Assembly: GCA_027013165.1 (NCBI GenBank) | Contig: JALUXV010000530.1 | Location: 62,001 to 126,000 of the forward strand | DNA: 64,000 nt | Direction: 5' to 3' | Origin: Alteromonadaceae bacterium | GTDB lineage: Bacteria > Pseudomonadota > Gammaproteobacteria > Enterobacterales > Alteromonadaceae | Shown here: positions 50,309-60,518 of the stretch, in pieces | Position numbering within the stretch: the first letter of the stretch is position 1 | Layout of the letters: every line of letters begins with the position of its first letter | Translations under genes and position numbers: made by a program | Notes under the pieces: model-generated | What the model was told of the DNA's origin: nothing | Databases searched by the model: none | What the model saw: the letters and a program-made list of their open reading frames with translations, nothing else

Positions 50309-51706
50309 CTATCCTTGCATATTCTCAAGTTCAGTGCCCTTGGTTTCATAAACGAACTTCATCACGAATAACACAGAGATGAGGGCACTTAACCCATAGA
50401 AACCATAAGCACCTGCTAACCCTACCGACGTGAGCAGAATGGGGAACGTCATGGTAATAACAAAGTTGCTTCCCCATTGGGCAAAGCCACTTACAGCCAG
50501 CCCCGACCCGCGAATTTGGTTAGGGAACATTTCACCTAACATTACCCACATTACCGGCCCCCAAGAGATATTGAAGAAAAACACGTAAACATTAGCGGCC
50601 ACTAACGCAATAACACCATTATCGCCAAGTACTAGATCACCAGCATTGTCTACAGAAGCTGTGGCAAACACATACACCATGATCCCAAGTGCGGCAGTCA
50701 TTCCGATTGAACCCCATTTTAACAGTGGTTTACGGCCAATTTTATCGATAACCATAATGGTCACAATACAAGCAGCTATACTCACTGCCCCGCTAATAAT
50801 ATTGATAAGCAGTGCATCTGATTCGGAAAAACCCACCGCTTGCCACAGTACGGCGCCGTAGTAGAAAACCACATTAATGCCCACGAGTTGTTGGAAAGTG
50901 GCGAGTCCAATGCCAATCCAAACAATGGGTCGAATTCGCCCAGCCGCTTTATCGACAAGGTCACTTAATCGAGGAGCGTGATCATCAGCCAATGAGGCTT
51001 CAATGTCGCTCACTTTTGTATGGCCTTCTTGCTCACCAAACAGCTTACTCAGTACCTTAGTAGCTTGCTCTCGCTTACCGCTCGACACCAAGAATCGAGG
51101 GCTTTCAGGAATAAACAATAGCATTACAAAAAACAATAGAGCAGGTGCTAACTCCATCCAGAACATCCAACGCCACGCTTCAAAACCTAGCCAGAACGCC
51201 TCAGTTGATAAACCAGCAGCCCCTGCTAGTAAGTAATTGCTAACAAACGCACAAAACAGCCCAGAAATAATCGCCACTTGTTGAATAGTAATAAGCATAC
51301 CGCGGTATTTTGCCGGGGCTATTTCACTGATATAGGCGGGAGACATTACCGACGCCGCACCAACCGCAATACCACCAATAACACGATAGACGACAAACTC
51401 CATACTAGTTTGTGCCACACCAGAACCCCAAGCCGAAACAATAAACAGTATTGCAGCGACAATAAGTAAACTTCTGCGACCGAATTTGTCGGCTAGCCCA
51501 CCTGCAAAAAAGGCCCCGAAAGCACACCCCAACAACATGCTAGATACATTGAATCCAGTGCCGATACTTTCAGAATTAAACGCTTGTTGAAGGCCATCAA
51601 CAGTGCCGTTAATTACGCCACTATCAAACCCAAATAAAAAACCACCAATGGTGGCAACTAAACTTATAAGTACAATAAACCCGATATTGTGCGATTGGCT
51701 GTCCAT
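50309..51706 (-). CDS. MFS sugar porter (xylose/glucose type)
   Basis: GFLFGFDSGVINGT; GGLADKFGRRS; PESPRFLV; FETKGTELE-like end (YETKGTELE). Confidence 0.93.
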   Translation of the reverse strand: MDSQSHNIGFIVLISLVATIGGFLFGFDSGVINGTVDGLQQAFNSESIGTGFNVSSMLLGCAFGAFFAGGLADKFGRRSLLIVAAILFIVSAWGSGVAQTSMEFVVYRVIGGIAVGAASVMSPAYISEIAPAKYRGMLITIQQVAIISGLFCAFVSNYLLAGAAGLSTEAFWLGFEAWRWMFWMELAPALLFFVMLLFIPESPRFLVSSGKREQATKVLSKLFGEQEGHTKVSDIEASLADDHAPRLSDLVDKAAGRIRPIVWIGIGLATFQQLVGINVVFYYGAVLWQAVGFSESDALLINIISGAVSIAACIVTIMVIDKIGRKPLLKWGSIGMTAALGIMVYVFATASVDNAGDLVLGDNGVIALVAANVYVFFFNISWGPVMWVMLGEMFPNQIRGSGLAVSGFAQWGSNFVITMTFPILLTSVGLAGAYGFYGLSALISVLFVMKFVYETKGTELENMQG

Positions 51707-51718
51707 AGAACTCTCATT

Positions 51719-51732
51719 TGTAACCGATTACT
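51719..51732. promoter_or_regulatory. Putative LacI-type operator upstream of sugar porter
   Basis: TGTAACCGATTACT, related to the 49251 site. Confidence 0.5.
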
Positions 51733-51955
51733 TTTTTTTACAAAAATATAACAATGGCACAATAAGTAGAAGTTGTTTCAAGGTTTTACGTAAAGGCAAA
51801 ACTAAAATTCACAAACCACCAGTAAGCTTTAATGAGTAAATATCCAGTGGAATATAACGCCTTTCTGTCCGAGCTTCTTCGTTGTGAGCCACACTAGCTA
51901 ACAGCATCGCGTTCAGCCCAGGATTGATTTATTGATGAAATAAAGGCTAATTCAC

Positions 51956-52180
51956 TTAACCGAGTTCACGCTCACTTTTCAATCCACAAACGTGTTTAAA
52001 GAACAAAGTAGCTGGGCAAAAGCCTGTGAAACTCTGTTGAAACAAATTGGCACCTACAAATACGGTAAACCATACAAAATTGGGGTGAACCCATAGTGTA
52101 AGTACCACTGACAGCAACACCATAAAACCAGCAAATGCGGTCAACGCGCGTTCTTGAGACATAGCTACAACTCCCATCAA
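51956..52180 (-). CDS. DUF2892 family inner membrane protein
   Basis: [21 protein letters not shown]...[22 protein letters not shown]. Confidence 0.8.
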   Translation of the reverse strand: MMGVVAMSQERALTAFAGFMVLLSVVLTLWVHPNFVWFTVFVGANLFQQSFTGFCPATLFFKHVCGLKSERELG

Positions 52181-53526
52181 AAATAATACCGATAAGACAC
52201 ATAAGCATTAGTTGCGTCTTTAAACTGGGAAAAGAATGTATGTGATCCTTCTCCCCAAAACACATTCCCCCCCGCTGCTAGCTGCCAGGTATCAGTGGGT
52301 GAATAGGAAACACTAAACTTGGCGTAACCGTCTGAGTCGGTGGGCGAATAGAAGATAAAGGCATTGGTTTGCAGGCGTTGTTGCATACCAAGCCAAGTCA
52401 CACGCGACGTGATCCAATGACGAACTTTTTCTTGTTCATATTCTGGAAACGGGCTATCAGCAATAAACGCGTTGTAATCATGTTGCCATTCGGCATACCA
52501 CTGCACAGCTCCGGTAACATTCATAGATAGCTCTTGTTGATAGCCAATAAGCGTTCTTGAATGTGTGTTAGGAACCATTGGATCCTTTCCCAAAACATCT
52601 TCTCGACTGTCATGGTAGGCGTATTCTATATTTCCCAGCCCACTTCCCACAGGTGTAGATACACTGGCGCCATACACATTGAGTCTTGCGTACCTTGGGT
52701 CACCCATGTCGTCCATTGCCACGGGCTGTTTTGTGTAACCTCGATAACCATATAGAGCAATTTCATAACTACCCAACGACTTGTGTAGGCGTATAGCCAC
52801 CTCTTCATCATCTGGGGTATTTTGCGCTTTCACTCTGAGTTTTGGCGCTATGTTTTGCTGAAGTTGTGGGTTATAGAAAGAGAATATGTCTCCGGTAATG
52901 CTAATGTCGGGCTCAAACTCTGGCATGAGCACCAGATCGATATTAAAGGCATCAAAGTAGCCAGAAAATTTAGCTGCCAAAGCGGGGGCTTTTAAGTAAG
53001 CATCTGCCCTACCTGAAAAAAACGACTGATAATCTTTGGGGAAAAGATCGTTCAAAAATACGTAGTCGCCAGTTCCCCACGTAAGCACCTGTTGTCCTAA
53101 TTTAGCATCCCACGACCGCCCCCAGTCGCCCAATGACGATAAACTCCCCTGCCATGCCAACTCTCGCAACTGACCTCGAGATTGTTCACGTACCCCATCA
53201 ATCCAAATATCTCCTTTGAACACAAATGAAGACTCAGGCAAAAGGTATTCTGTTTCTAGATGAAGGCGAAGGTCTCTCAGTGTTTTTCTGGTCGGGATGG
53301 CATCATCGCCTTGTAAACGGTTACCCATATCCACGCTGAGAAAACCACTCACTTCGCTGAAACCTTGCTCATCTTCAAAAGCTTCATCATCCCAAGCAAT
53401 AAACTCATCGTCTGACCATGCACTCTGTTCTTGAGAGTGTGCTGGCAACACCATAAATCCAACAGCGACTAGGACTAACCAATTTAATCGCTTGGTGATT
53501 TTTCGCTTCAAGAGTAACGCATTCAT
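52177..53526 (-). CDS. Outer-membrane beta-barrel-like protein of the RND cluster (DUF1302-like)
   Basis: Signal peptide, alternating beta strands, C-terminal YVSYRYYF. Confidence 0.6.
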   Translation of the reverse strand: MNALLLKRKITKRLNWLVLVAVGFMVLPAHSQEQSAWSDDEFIAWDDEAFEDEQGFSEVSGFLSVDMGNRLQGDDAIPTRKTLRDLRLHLETEYLLPESSFVFKGDIWIDGVREQSRGQLRELAWQGSLSSLGDWGRSWDAKLGQQVLTWGTGDYVFLNDLFPKDYQSFFSGRADAYLKAPALAAKFSGYFDAFNIDLVLMPEFEPDISITGDIFSFYNPQLQQNIAPKLRVKAQNTPDDEEVAIRLHKSLGSYEIALYGYRGYTKQPVAMDDMGDPRYARLNVYGASVSTPVGSGLGNIEYAYHDSREDVLGKDPMVPNTHSRTLIGYQQELSMNVTGAVQWYAEWQHDYNAFIADSPFPEYEQEKVRHWITSRVTWLGMQQRLQTNAFIFYSPTDSDGYAKFSVSYSPTDTWQLAAGGNVFWGEGSHTFFSQFKDATNAYVSYRYYF

Positions 53527-54341
53527 TAGTTTAAAAGCGCTCTTGGTGGCACCCGTAAACTGCGCTCAGTAAACAAGTCACTGGGAAGTGCTAAGTTATA
53601 CTCTACGCCACGAAACTCCATTAAGGTGTAGCCCCCAGTGGCAAAGTCAGTCACCTTACTTCTTACTACTGTGTGATAGCCCTGAATAGCTTCCACCGTC
53701 AGTGCCTCGACACGCCTGTAATTAGTGTCGCTCTCGTCAAAGAAATCAATGGTAGTGGGAATGAAGGTACTCTTGTCGATACTCACCATATAATAGGCAA
53801 ACTCCACCGTTTGAGGGTATTTGGGTATGGCTTTGAGCACGTAATGGGTGGTGGTTTCTTCAACAATTGTGAAAGTGTCTTCTTCGGTGGAACGCCCAGA
53901 TACGTCTTCATAGAAAAAGTGAGACCCCACAAATGACGTTCGCTTGTCGCCAGCAGCTATACGCTTCACCAAATCAAGTGCCGGTAAATATAACCAGCGA
54001 TTGTCGTCGGTGTTTAAATCGCTGTACTTTTCAACGCGAAATACCATGCCTTTAACTTCGGATGGACGTGAAAAAAACACTAGCATATCCTGATTGCCGC
54101 TGTCTGCGCCCAACTCATCAGTACGGTCTTGTCTAAAGATAGTGAACTGACGCATTTGTTTGCGTCCTTGGCCATCAACAATCAACATACGCGCTTCAGA
54201 ACGGCCATTATCGCCTGCGTAGTAGGCCGCTTGCTCAGCCTGTTCAATAATATCCATTGCGTCCTGGTTTTGAGATGCACTGAGTAATGTGGATACCAAT
54301 AGCAAACCAATACCAACCACTCTTATCGGAAGTCTGTTCAT
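53526..54341 (-). CDS. Outer membrane lipoprotein-sorting (LolA-like) protein
   Basis: EARMLIVDGQGRKQMRQFTIFRQ...FFSRPSEVKGMVFRVEKYSDLNTDDNRWLYLPALDLVKRIAAGDKRTSFVGS. Confidence 0.85.
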   Translation of the reverse strand: MNRLPIRVVGIGLLLVSTLLSASQNQDAMDIIEQAEQAAYYAGDNGRSEARMLIVDGQGRKQMRQFTIFRQDRTDELGADSGNQDMLVFFSRPSEVKGMVFRVEKYSDLNTDDNRWLYLPALDLVKRIAAGDKRTSFVGSHFFYEDVSGRSTEEDTFTIVEETTTHYVLKAIPKYPQTVEFAYYMVSIDKSTFIPTTIDFFDESDTNYRRVEALTVEAIQGYHTVVRSKVTDFATGGYTLMEFRGVEYNLALPSDLFTERSLRVPPRALLN

Positions 54342-54350
54342 GATGTACTC

Positions 54351-56891
54351 CTAAAATACCCTTGATTTAAGTAACGCCAGTAAACTCGGTAATACAAGTA
54401 AAGTCACCAATGCGGAAATTGCCATGATACTAGCCAAAAACACCCCCACGGTAATGTAGGGAACCAGTGGCGCGAACAATAGTGGAGTAAACCCGAAAGC
54501 GACCACCAGAGCATTGCGGGAAATCGCACTGGCGGGCTCGTCAAACAGTGCGTTCAACGTCGCTTTTAGGTTGTTTGTTTCTTTGTGCAAAGCCCGAGCG
54601 CGAGCTAAAAAATGGATGGCAAAATCCACTGAGAGACCCAGTGTTAAGGCACTTAACACCGCTATTGGCATATCGTAGTCTTTGCCGACAATACCTATCA
54701 TGCCGTAAATAAATACGATGGTAATGGTTAGTGGCAACATAGCTAGCACACCGTAAACCACCGAACGGAAGAGTAGAACCATCATAACAAACACAATTAC
54801 AAAGGCACTGAGTAAGCTTTCTAACATGCCTTCCACCATATTCTGCTGCCACACCACGTTAAGGTAAGCTTTACCTGCCCAAGAATAAGTCATGTTTTCA
54901 GGTAATGGATGTTGCTCGAAGTAATCATCAATCACGTCGATGACACGAGTCATGTCTTGATTATCACCACTAGTGAGCTGTAACCATACCAGCGCTTTTT
55001 TATAGTCTGGTGTTACAAAATGCCACAAGTCGTGTGGGCGATGTGACGATTGAAACTGAATCAGGGCTTGCGCTACGCCCGCTTGCGTGTTGGGTATAAC
55101 GTAATCCTGCTGGTTTCCAGAACGAAGCTCTCGATTTACGACTTTTACCACATCGACTATAGATTGACTTTTTCCCACCAGTGAAACCCCATTTAAATAG
55201 TCTTGAAGGGCATTTAGGTGGCTTAACACTTGAGGGTGTTGAAATACTCGTTGAGAAGACTGTAGGGCGTCGATGGAATTATAGGCTTGCTCTAACGATT
55301 GAATGTCACTACTCAAATTAGCTGCAAATAAGGCATCGTCGATAGCAGTTAAGGCATAGCTTATCTTTTCCGCTTGAGGTTGATTGGCTATTTCGGTAAG
55401 CAGGCCGTCTTTCCACAAGTCAAATTCATCTGACAGGGTTAACTGTGATAATAATTCAGATATATCTGGCCCTTGCCCAGTTGTTTCCAATACCAGATAG
55501 CCATTGTAAGTTCCCGCAAACTCTTGATTTAACGCATAGTCAGCCCGTCGAATTTCATGATCAGATTTAAACCACCTTACTGGGTTATCATTAATAGAAA
55601 TCTGTGTAATTCCCCACGCTGATATCAAGGTTAACAAAGCGAAAAATAGCAGTATTACACCACGGTAGTTAAGTGCGACATGTTTAACTTTCGCGATCCC
55701 CTGATACATAAGCCGAACTGTGCCTTTGGGCCTTGCGTGCACAGCGTGTTGCAAAGCCACCAAAGATGATTCAGACATCCTAGAAATATAGGCCGGAACA
55801 AAAAGCAGAGTGAACAGGAACGCGAGTAAAATCCCACTACCAATAAAGGCACCAAAAATTTGTACTGGCGGGATAGGTGTTAGCATTAAGGAAAAGAACC
55901 CTGCTGCTGAGGTTAACGATGTATACAACATAGGCGTAAATAAATGCTTAACGACCTTGGTAATCGTGTCACTCGCTTTCTGCCCGGGTTTATATCGGTC
56001 TGTAAACTCAGACAATATGTGAACAGAATCTACAACGGCTATTGGCATAAGAAAAATAGCAATCATTGACGACATGATATGCACGGTAAATCCCATACCT
56101 ATAAGCGTGCCCATAGTTACAATAACTGTCGCCATAGCCACAACCATGGGTGCTATCACTAACGTCCAGTTTCTAAAAAAGCTATACAGCAATAGAAAAA
56201 TCATGATGCCAGCTGCGGGGGCTGCCAGACCCATTTGAATGAACATTTCTACGCCAAATTGGTCTTCAGCCACAGGAAGTCCAGTTATGTGCCACTCACC
56301 TGAAAATGATTGTTCAGAAATATACCCGCGAATTGACTCAGCAATTCTATAGCTTTCGTTTTTATCGCTAATCGGTATATATATCGCTGCGGCTTTGCCT
56401 GACTCAGCAGCCAAAGTATTGTATAGCATTGGCAGTCGCTGAACGGCAGACCATACACTACTCGCATCGTCAGTATTCGTGGGCGGAGATGGCATTAACC
56501 AAGAAAAGACAAGCTCTCCACTTTCACCTTGAGAGATATTGTCTACTGTTGAGAAAGACATAAGGTCGTGAGCGATGACTCCCGTCAGATCTTTCGCATG
56601 ACGAGTCACCTTGTGTATTGCAGTTAATACTTCGGGCGTATATACCCCTTGAGAACTGTCAGTTGCTATGACTCCAACCACAATGGCGTCATACATAGAA
56701 AAATCTGACTTAACTTGGTTGTGATATAAACGCGCTGGATGTTCAGCTGGAAGCATGTTTTCTGGGTCAGTATCAATCTCAATACCCCCAAACTGCATGG
56801 CAGCGAATAGCGTTAGTATAAGCAGCCCACCATACACCCACTTACCCCGCCGGGTACTTAACCAAAGTAGTTTTGTTTGCAAGAAATTCAT
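54351..56891 (-). CDS. RND superfamily (MMPL/HpnN-like) exporter
   Basis: Two 6-TM blocks; likely start MNFLQTKLLW at 56891 rather than TTG 56912. Confidence 0.88.
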   Translation of the reverse strand: MNFLQTKLLWLSTRRGKWVYGGLLILTLFAAMQFGGIEIDTDPENMLPAEHPARLYHNQVKSDFSMYDAIVVGVIATDSSQGVYTPEVLTAIHKVTRHAKDLTGVIAHDLMSFSTVDNISQGESGELVFSWLMPSPPTNTDDASSVWSAVQRLPMLYNTLAAESGKAAAIYIPISDKNESYRIAESIRGYISEQSFSGEWHITGLPVAEDQFGVEMFIQMGLAAPAAGIMIFLLLYSFFRNWTLVIAPMVVAMATVIVTMGTLIGMGFTVHIMSSMIAIFLMPIAVVDSVHILSEFTDRYKPGQKASDTITKVVKHLFTPMLYTSLTSAAGFFSLMLTPIPPVQIFGAFIGSGILLAFLFTLLFVPAYISRMSESSLVALQHAVHARPKGTVRLMYQGIAKVKHVALNYRGVILLFFALLTLISAWGITQISINDNPVRWFKSDHEIRRADYALNQEFAGTYNGYLVLETTGQGPDISELLSQLTLSDEFDLWKDGLLTEIANQPQAEKISYALTAIDDALFAANLSSDIQSLEQAYNSIDALQSSQRVFQHPQVLSHLNALQDYLNGVSLVGKSQSIVDVVKVVNRELRSGNQQDYVIPNTQAGVAQALIQFQSSHRPHDLWHFVTPDYKKALVWLQLTSGDNQDMTRVIDVIDDYFEQHPLPENMTYSWAGKAYLNVVWQQNMVEGMLESLLSAFVIVFVMMVLLFRSVVYGVLAMLPLTITIVFIYGMIGIVGKDYDMPIAVLSALTLGLSVDFAIHFLARARALHKETNNLKATLNALFDEPASAISRNALVVAFGFTPLLFAPLVPYITVGVFLASIMAISALVTLLVLPSLLALLKSRVF

Positions 56892-56900
56892 ACACACCCC

Positions 56901-56938
56901 AATATAAGACAAACCTAATATTAGGATAACCTTATATT
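56901..56938. promoter_or_regulatory. 38-bp two-fold symmetric element, candidate operator
   Basis: AATATAAG-N5-CCTAATATTAGG-N5-CTTATATT, both arm pairs centred on 56919.5. Confidence 0.65.
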
Positions 56939-57104
56939 TTAATCAATAGAAATTTGTATTCAGCTCTTCAACTAAGATGTGATTATTCATAAAAAAGTAA
57001 GGTGGTAGCGCGAATAAGGAAAAAAACCAATTTATTAGGTATGAAAAAATATAACTGGTTATTATTTAAGCGACGGAAGTTTTTTTAAATTGGTTTATAT
57101 TTAT

Positions 57105-57207
57105 ACACATCTAAGGCAAAGACGTGTGTGACTCCTTAGTGTGTGTGAATGTGTTTTCCAAGTAATGTTGTGGTTGATTCGGGGGCTAAGTTAGCCCCCT
57201 TTTTTTA
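57105..57207 (+). ncRNA. Candidate plus-strand small RNA
   Basis: Structured segment (CTAAGG...CCTTAG) ending in a strong plus-strand terminator with no plus-strand CDS upstream. Confidence 0.4.
57181..57207 (+). terminator. Rho-independent terminator, plus-strand orientation
   Basis: GGGGGCTAAGTTAGCCCCCTTTTTTT; no U tract on minus strand. Confidence 0.85.
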
Positions 57208-57247
57208 ACCAAACTCTTGGTAAATGACTCTCCAGCCAAAGTAAGGG

Positions 57248-57652
57248 CTAGTTCTGCGCTAGAACGTTTCCGCCTACACCATAAATCGCTGTAAACGCGA
57301 AATCTCCACTTGAAACTGGTCTTGTATTTGCTCCGCCTTTAGGTAGAAATTCTGTACCAAAAATTTGCTCATCGCCAAGCATGGGCTGAGGTACAAAACT
57401 TGGTGTACTGACGAGTTCAGAAGAATGCGAATTTATCGCAGATGCAGCACTACCCGCCAACGGCGTAATATTTGTTTGTGAATTAACTATGGTATTAGTA
57501 TCGAAGTTAGTAATTCCATTGTCCGTCATAGAACTACCTGATTGCTGTACACTTGATTGCGGCACAACTTCATTTGCTTCTGGCGGGTTCAGGCCCACAG
57601 AAACAGCAATAGCGATAAACAACACCATAGGAATAACATTTGAACGTGTCAT
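57248..57652 (-). CDS. Hypothetical secreted protein
   Basis: N-terminal hydrophobic signal; no recognised domain. Confidence 0.5.
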   Translation of the reverse strand: MTRSNVIPMVLFIAIAVSVGLNPPEANEVVPQSSVQQSGSSMTDNGITNFDTNTIVNSQTNITPLAGSAASAINSHSSELVSTPSFVPQPMLGDEQIFGTEFLPKGGANTRPVSSGDFAFTAIYGVGGNVLAQN

Positions 57653-57764
57653 GTTTTTCGCTTCCCTGATTGTTGGTAAAAAGATAAAAATTAACCAAAT
57701 CGATATTCTTGGCCCAATTGGTTGATATCTTTCTAGCAGAACTAATACTTTAGGTGAAAGAGCA

Positions 57765-58166
57765 TCAAATATCTACCCTTTTCCTTAACGATTTCCTCTC
57801 ACTGTGACGCTTTTTTGCGTCAGACCGACGCACTTTAGTTGCGCGACTAACTCGCGTTGCACGACGGACCTTGTTTATTTTTGTAGACGACTCTACCCAC
57901 TGATTTAATCGTTCCATAGCGTCTTCTTTATTTAACGCTAATGTCCTGAATTGCTGGGCTTTTAATATAAATACCCCATCGGTGGTTATTCGGCTATCTC
58001 GCGTTGCTAGCAAACGTGCTTTAACCGAATCGGGCAATGACGATGCACCAATATCAAACCTAAGGTGTACGGCAGAGCTTACTTTGTTGACGTTTTGACC
58101 ACCCGCGCCTTGGGCTCTGATCGCTGTCATCTCTACATCGTCAGGGTTTACTTGCATAAAAAGCAC
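57765..58166 (-). CDS. arfB: ArfB/YaeJ peptidyl-tRNA hydrolase, ribosome rescue
   Basis: GAGGQNVNKVSSAVHLRFD GGQ motif and basic C-terminal tail. Confidence 0.92.
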   Translation of the reverse strand: MLFMQVNPDDVEMTAIRAQGAGGQNVNKVSSAVHLRFDIGASSLPDSVKARLLATRDSRITTDGVFILKAQQFRTLALNKEDAMERLNQWVESSTKINKVRRATRVSRATKVRRSDAKKRHSERKSLRKRVDI

Positions 58167-58265
58167 GCTCTCTTACAATCAACAATCACCGACTAAAGCT
58201 CACTCTATCGCGTTGCTGAATTGTGTTATGTATTTTTAATCAAACATATGTCTATTTTATGACGA

Positions 58266-60353
58266 TTAATAGCTGTATGTAACACTTGCCATGAAATGCC
58301 TGGGGCGTCCAGGGAAGTACCTGTCACCGGTAAAGCTAGTATAATCAGCGCGTTCTGCAAAATCAGTATCTAACACGTTGTTTATTCTTAAATTTACTAC
58401 CCAATCATGCCCTAACATATGTGCCAAGCGCAAATGCACCAGATCATGGCCTTGATAACGAGCGGTATTTTCAGCATTGGTGAAATATGAAGAAACATGC
58501 TGCCATTCAATTTCCGCCTGACTGTTTGCATTTATTTGATGTTGTAATCGCATATTGAACTGGTGACGTGGCGCGGTATCCATGTCATTCCCTCGAATAT
58601 CAATACCACCCAAAATTTGCGAGTGCTCATAAGTATGCTCGGCAACAGTGCCTGCAAACTGTAACTGCCAACCTGTTGAAATCTGGTAACGTAACGACAC
58701 CTCAACTCCCGTGTGAAGCGTCTCGCCACCATTGACGTTGAAAAAGTCACTGTCGCGATAAATCACGTTTTCTTTGAGTAGTCGATAAATTGCTACTGTG
58801 TAGTCAATATCTGAGAAACGTCCGTTAACACCCACCTCGATATTGGTTGCACAGACGGTATCAAGTTCCGTCACTTGTTGATCTCGCTGTAATCGATAAA
58901 GCTCACTTGCCTGGGGCGCCCTGAAGCCTCTAGATACACGAGCAAACCAATGATTACCTTCAGGCGATAGGTAACCAAGTGACAACTTTGGACTAAATGC
59001 GTTAAAGCTGTTCTCACCACTTTCTGGACGTGAATAGCGACAACCACCAAAGCCACACGCAGTACCATCCTCTCTGGTTCGCCCTGAGATCATCTGGTTC
59101 GTATAGTTATAGGAGATGCGCTCGTAACGGCCGCCCAAATCTAGCTGCCATGGACCTCGAGTCCACTGGAGGGCAAAGAATGGCGCGATCATACTTACGT
59201 CCACATCGTAGTCATAGTGTTTGCCAGTTGGCACTGTTTCAACTAAAAATGCCGAGCCCTGCGTGGCCCCGTCTTGATATTGCAACAAGCTGCCTTTCGA
59301 GTACTCAGCATCGATACCCCAATCAATTACCGTGTTGTCGCCAACCTCAACTCTAAATTGGCTAAGCAGCCCACCGCCAGATTGATTATTTTCTTCAAAC
59401 GGCGTCCCCGGAAGGAAATGCATTCTAAATGTCATGTCTTGATTGCGAATATAGGGCGTAAGCGACATAGATTTGTCGTCAGATACATGCCATTCAAGTC
59501 GCGACCACAAGCGGAAACTACTCGCATCGCGAAACGCTAGTGGATCGAAATTTTGCTGCGCTATTTGCCTGTCTTTGTAGCTGTCTTTTCCTGTGATATA
59601 TCCAGCCGTATCTTGATTCAGCTTGGTGTAAGACAAGCCAGTTGTCAAAAGCATATCATTCTGTGAATAACGATGACGCACATTGACTTTTTGCTGGTCA
59701 ACCCCTTCACCGTCGCGATAGCCTGTATCCCTTGTAACACTTGCATTAACGCCGATGCCAGTATCACCATAGTCTTTTCCTGCGCGAAGCTTGGCACGAT
59801 GGTATCCATATGAGCCATAGTCCATACTCAACAAACCGCCATCATATGTTGTGTCAGGTGTGATAACGTTGATAACCCCGTGGATGGCATTGGCACCAAA
59901 CAAGACTGATGCAGGCCCTTTAACAACTTCAATACGCTCTGCCATTTCGCTGTGGGCTTCGAACAACTCATTGATATTACACAAGCCAGCAGCCTTCAAA
60001 GGAATACCATCTTCGGCAGATAAAATCCCACCACAAGCACTTGCTCCTGTGAGCACAGGCGAGCGCAAGGCTGGTAAATACTCCTGCCCGTTACCCCGTT
60101 GAACACCAGCACCAGAAACATAATTGAGTAAGCTTTGAATGTGGCTGGGAGCTACGAATTGAATAGTCTCTTCGTCAACGTGTACAAGATTATCTCTTAA
60201 TCGCGATGTGTCATTACTCAGTCGAGATGTGGTAACTACCACATTCTCAACAGATGCAAGGGTAGACTCGTCGTTAGCTTGAGCAGACACAACAAAACTA
60301 CTCACTAAACACAACATCAACACAAGTCGTGACGGAGTAACAACAAACTTCAC
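58266..60353 (-). CDS. TonB-dependent receptor (CirA/FepA-like)
   Basis: TonB box-like VENVVVTTSRL, plug IEVVKGPASVLFGANAIHGVINVIT, C-terminal MASVTYSY. Confidence 0.9.
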   Translation of the reverse strand: MKFVVTPSRLVLMLCLVSSFVVSAQANDESTLASVENVVVTTSRLSNDTSRLRDNLVHVDEETIQFVAPSHIQSLLNYVSGAGVQRGNGQEYLPALRSPVLTGASACGGILSAEDGIPLKAAGLCNINELFEAHSEMAERIEVVKGPASVLFGANAIHGVINVITPDTTYDGGLLSMDYGSYGYHRAKLRAGKDYGDTGIGVNASVTRDTGYRDGEGVDQQKVNVRHRYSQNDMLLTTGLSYTKLNQDTAGYITGKDSYKDRQIAQQNFDPLAFRDASSFRLWSRLEWHVSDDKSMSLTPYIRNQDMTFRMHFLPGTPFEENNQSGGGLLSQFRVEVGDNTVIDWGIDAEYSKGSLLQYQDGATQGSAFLVETVPTGKHYDYDVDVSMIAPFFALQWTRGPWQLDLGGRYERISYNYTNQMISGRTREDGTACGFGGCRYSRPESGENSFNAFSPKLSLGYLSPEGNHWFARVSRGFRAPQASELYRLQRDQQVTELDTVCATNIEVGVNGRFSDIDYTVAIYRLLKENVIYRDSDFFNVNGGETLHTGVEVSLRYQISTGWQLQFAGTVAEHTYEHSQILGGIDIRGNDMDTAPRHQFNMRLQHQINANSQAEIEWQHVSSYFTNAENTARYQGHDLVHLRLAHMLGHDWVVNLRINNVLDTDFAERADYTSFTGDRYFPGRPRHFMASVTYSY

Positions 60354-60463
60354 AGAGAGTTCCTTTTATAATTTTCACCTATTAATCAGCACTATAGTAA
60401 ACTGTTAACACTAGCCCGTAAAAGTAGTCATCAGAGAAAGTTAGTACTGTGCCAAAAAAACAA

Positions 60464-60499
60464 AAAGACCAAGGCTAATTACATAACCTTGGTCTTTTA
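60464..60499 (-). terminator. Rho-independent terminator of the nucleosidase gene
   Basis: AAAAGACCAAGG / CCTTGGTCTTTT 12-bp stem followed by CTTTTTGTTTTTTT on minus strand. Confidence 0.85.
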
Positions 60500-60518
60500 A
60501 CTTGATTGTATACGTGGA

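Noticed and set aside
56892-56912. TTG start at 56912 for the RND exporter
   Set aside because: It would place codons across the symmetric element; ATG 56891 followed by MNFLQTKLLW is more plausible.
57489-57725. 78-aa plus-strand ORF opposite the hypothetical secreted protein
   Set aside because: Antisense reading with no domain or ribosome-binding site evidence.
57693-57725. AACCAA...TTGGTT inverted repeat upstream of the hypothetical secreted protein
   Set aside because: Only 6 bp arms in AT-rich sequence; too short to support as a regulatory site.
59030-59540. ORFs 59030-59356 and 59274-59540 (+) within the TonB receptor
   Set aside because: Antisense to a clear TonB receptor coding region.
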